The notes under the pieces were generated by a model that worked only from the letters and a program-made list of their open reading frames with translations, had not been told where the DNA came from and made no database searches. A DNA stretch of 64,000 bases from assembly GCA_905183005.1 (NCBI GenBank), contig CAJJDO010000076.1, forward strand, positions 337,999-401,998, written 5' to 3'. Shown piece after piece: positions 61,972 through 64,000 of this stretch. Each line of letters opens with the position of its first letter. Position 1 is the first letter of the stretch. A program made the translations under genes and the position numbers. The stretch is from Paramecium pentaurelia. Its lineage: Eukaryota > Ciliophora > Oligohymenophorea > Peniculida > Parameciidae.

Positions 61972-62053
61972 TTTATCAATAAAATTTCCTAAAAGAATCA
62001 AAGTAATATAATCATATATCTATTTCGATTTAGTATCACTTTTTTACTTATTG

Positions 62054-64000
62054 TCATTAAAGAATTAATATCTGAGTCAAGAGATTATTCAAGACCATAA
62101 CAATATATTATTTAAATTCTAAATTAATTGAAGAAAAGAAGTTAATTATTATAATATATTAAATTAATAATGATACTTTACAACTCTCTTAAAATTCTAT
62201 CAGTTCATTTAATTACTAAATATTACTAGATAAATACCTTTATTAGTTTAATTACTGTATTTAAGTTTATAAGGTAGAATTTTTGTTAAATAAATCTCTT
62301 AATCTTCTATTTAGATCGCTAATTCCGTCACTATATTACTGCTTACTATCTTCCAGTGTTTGAACTTAGTGTTTGAGATAAATGATTTCTTTTAAATTTT
62401 CTTAGTTAGATTAAAGTTCTTAACTCTATTTTCTAGATTGTTTTAATTCCTAATCATGTTAAAGTTTTTTGAGAATTTATATAACAGGTTGAGTGGATTG
62501 ATTTAAGAGAACTAATTATTTGTTTTCTTCAAAATCATCTTAATTTTCTTTCAATAATTATTCCATAGTTTGAATAAAGTGAGTAGTTTTTTCATTTAAC
62601 TTTTACTCCTAATTATCTAGCTTCGATTAAAGATCATCGATTTATCCTTTTAATTAATTACATTAATTTTCTAAAAATTCCTTATCTTTCTCAAGTTTTG
62701 TTATAAATTGTGATTAGGTTCTTTACTATTCTTATGCTGCCAATAATTCCTACCTTTACTGAGCTATTTCTAATCCTTATTTTTCAATAATATCATTTTC
62801 TTTATTAAATCTTTCTGAGGACTATTAATCCATTTAATTCTGTTGTTAATCCTTACTTTTAAGTAATTAATCTGTTTTTTCCGAAGTTTGTAAAATGGAT
62901 TAATGCTAAATCTAATTTAATTGTTCAGATATATATGTATTTTATTTTTGAAGCTAATCCTTTTCTTCATTTAATTGTAATATTTATTATTGCAGTTCAG
63001 ATAATTATTATTTATAATTTTAAATTTCTTCTTAGTGGTGTGGATGATCATCGCCTTAACCTCCATAAAGGTTGATTTATTAATCATCTTGATTAATGTT
63101 AGGCACTTATTTTTACTTTTTCTCAATTACATCATCATCTTTTTCTAAATCTAATTAATTTTCTAATTTAGGACTTTGTTCTTATAAAATGCCATCTTTT
63201 TCCATTTCTAAGAGTAGATATTTGTTTAATAATTTGTTATATTTTTCTTTTTATTTTTAGATTTCTTCATCTAATTGTTTTTCATGTTCTTTCTTGATAT
63301 CATCCTACTTTTTATTTAATCCATCATTAAGTTCTTCTAAAGCTAAATGTTCAGATAATAATGAATTGAATTTGTTTTTGATTGTTTCAAGTTAACTTTT
63401 ATCAACTTAATTTTCTTAATTTTAATTTGCTGAATTCAAAGCATCTATTGCTTTGTCGCATTGATCTTATAATTTCAAATGTTCATTTAATAAATTGTTA
63501 AATAAATCTTTGGCTTTTAGTCTTTCTTCATCTAGTTATTATTAGAATTCCTTTCTTAATTGTTTTTCTTATTCATTAATTAAATCTCCCACATTTAATA
63601 AATGTAGGTGTTCTTCTAATAGATTATTAAATTTATTTTTATAATAATCTTGAGAATTAGTGTCTATTTTTTAGGGTTCTGAATTTAAAGGTTCTATATT
63701 AGGTTATGTTTATTCTACATTCTATTATTCTTGTTTTAATGACTTATCTAATATGGATTTCAAATGATCAATTTCATGTTTCAATTATGAATTTTCATTT
63801 TCTAAGTAATTTACTTATTGTAAAAGACCATGTATTTATTCTTCATTTTAAGAATTATTATTTGATTATTTTTCTTATTCGTTTTCTCTCTCTATATTTT
63901 ATTCTACATTAGAATTATCTTACTTTTTCTCAATTACATCATCATCTTTTTCTAAATCTAATTAATTTTCTAATTTAGGACTTTGTTCTTATAAAATGCC
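62054..64000 (-). CDS. Coiled-coil protein with internal repeats (partial)
   Basis: Minus-strand frame open from the window end (5' part missing) to TGA 62054-62056; the C-terminal 40 codons may instead include an unresolved intron near 62170. More than 600 codons of heptad coiled coil rich in Gln, Glu, Leu, Lys and Asn. Four imperfect units share the pattern K-F/Y-N-x-L-L-x-E/K-H/Y-L-x-L (KFNNLLEEHLHLL, FNNLLNEHLKLQ, KFNSLLSEHLALEE, KYNKLLNKYLLLE). A separate 80-bp exact repeat recurs 807 bp (269 codons) apart. Likely a cytoskeletal filament-type protein; no family assigned. Confidence 0.75.
63114..63193. repeat. 80-bp direct repeat, first copy
   Basis: Identical base for base to 63921-64000, which ends at the window edge, so the repeat may be longer. 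The copies lie in the same reading frame of the coiled-coil gene (offset 807 = 3 x 269) and encode ILQEQSPKLENQLDLEKDD and following residues. Confidence 0.95.
63921..64000. repeat. 80-bp direct repeat, second copy (cut by window end)
   Basis: Second copy of the repeat at 63114-63193. Perfect identity over all visible bases, while the sequence just to its left differs, suggests a recent in-frame duplication of a repeat block or an assembly effect. Confidence 0.95.

Larger units (their letters stand above)
58840..61990 (+). mobile_element. Decayed non-LTR (LINE-type) retrotransposon
   Basis: A row of diagnostic retroelement parts, all on the + strand and all broken: a C2H2 zinc finger (59013-59081), an APE-type endonuclease block with LQET (about 59280-59800), a reverse transcriptase with the YADD catalytic box (about 60180-61250), and a 3' CCHH zinc finger (61903-61971). 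Frameshifts separate the segments and at least one in-frame TGA lies in the RT. Order and content match LINE-type elements. Boundaries are estimates; I saw no poly-A tail, target-site duplication or terminal repeat. The reading uses the ciliate code (TAA/TAG as Gln) in every part, so the element evolved in a ciliate nucleus. Confidence 0.8.

Overview
This window is ciliate nuclear DNA, almost certainly from a Paramecium-type ciliate. Every convincing reading frame runs through TAA and TAG, read as Gln, and ends only at TGA. The frames are joined across very short GT...AG introns, 19-38 nt where I could place them and mostly 22-29 nt, usually GTA...TAG. Base composition is strongly AT-rich. In about twenty genes, removing the proposed introns leaves an exact multiple of three from ATG to TGA, which independently supports the code and the splice sites. 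Standard-code gene calls cut these genes into fragments.

Layout. 0-9 kb: a low-confidence ORF, a small hypothetical gene, a CDK-like kinase (+), an ANTH-domain clathrin-adaptor-like gene (-), a hybrid histidine-kinase-like protein (+) and an XAP5/FAM50 homologue (+). 9-20 kb: two hypothetical genes (+), RBX1 (-), ornithine aminotransferase (-), an RRM/SPOC Spen-like gene (-), a large WD40 protein (+) and a MORN-repeat protein (+). 21-29 kb: a hypothetical gene (-), LRR and TPR-like genes (+), a probable mitochondrial ATP synthase d subunit (+), E2F (-) and a coiled-coil protein (+). 29-40 kb: a cyclic-nucleotide-gated K+ channel with a zinc knuckle, a Rossmann-fold protein, a prenylatable P-loop GTPase, a PH-kinase (all +), a hypothetical gene (-), DPM3 (+) and a membrane protein (+). 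40-50 kb: a giant coiled-coil protein (+), a B-box/PHR protein (-), SmD1 (+), a PMCA-type Ca2+-ATPase (+) and a 2-phosphoglycerate-kinase-like protein (+). 50-57 kb: a CFA20-domain protein (-), a rhomboid-like pseudoprotease (+), a B-box/SPRY-like protein (+), VPS29 (+), a hypothetical membrane protein (-) and an AT-hook protein (-). 57-62 kb is gene-poor and holds a decayed non-LTR retrotransposon (zinc finger, APE-type endonuclease, reverse transcriptase, 3' CCHH). 62-64 kb: a coiled-coil gene (-) cut by the window end.

The genes do not form an operon or one pathway; this is an ordinary dense eukaryotic gene neighbourhood. Recurring themes are signalling (kinases, channel, Ca2+ pump, receiver domain), membrane trafficking (ANTH, VPS29, rhomboid-like) and cytoskeletal or ciliary architecture (WD40, MORN, CFA20, coiled coils). 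The most unusual observations are enzyme-fold proteins that have lost catalytic residues (histidine kinase, rhomboid), metal-binding inserts in membrane transport proteins (channel, Ca2+ pump), and the retroelement fossil. I see no tRNA, rRNA, CRISPR or telomeric repeats.
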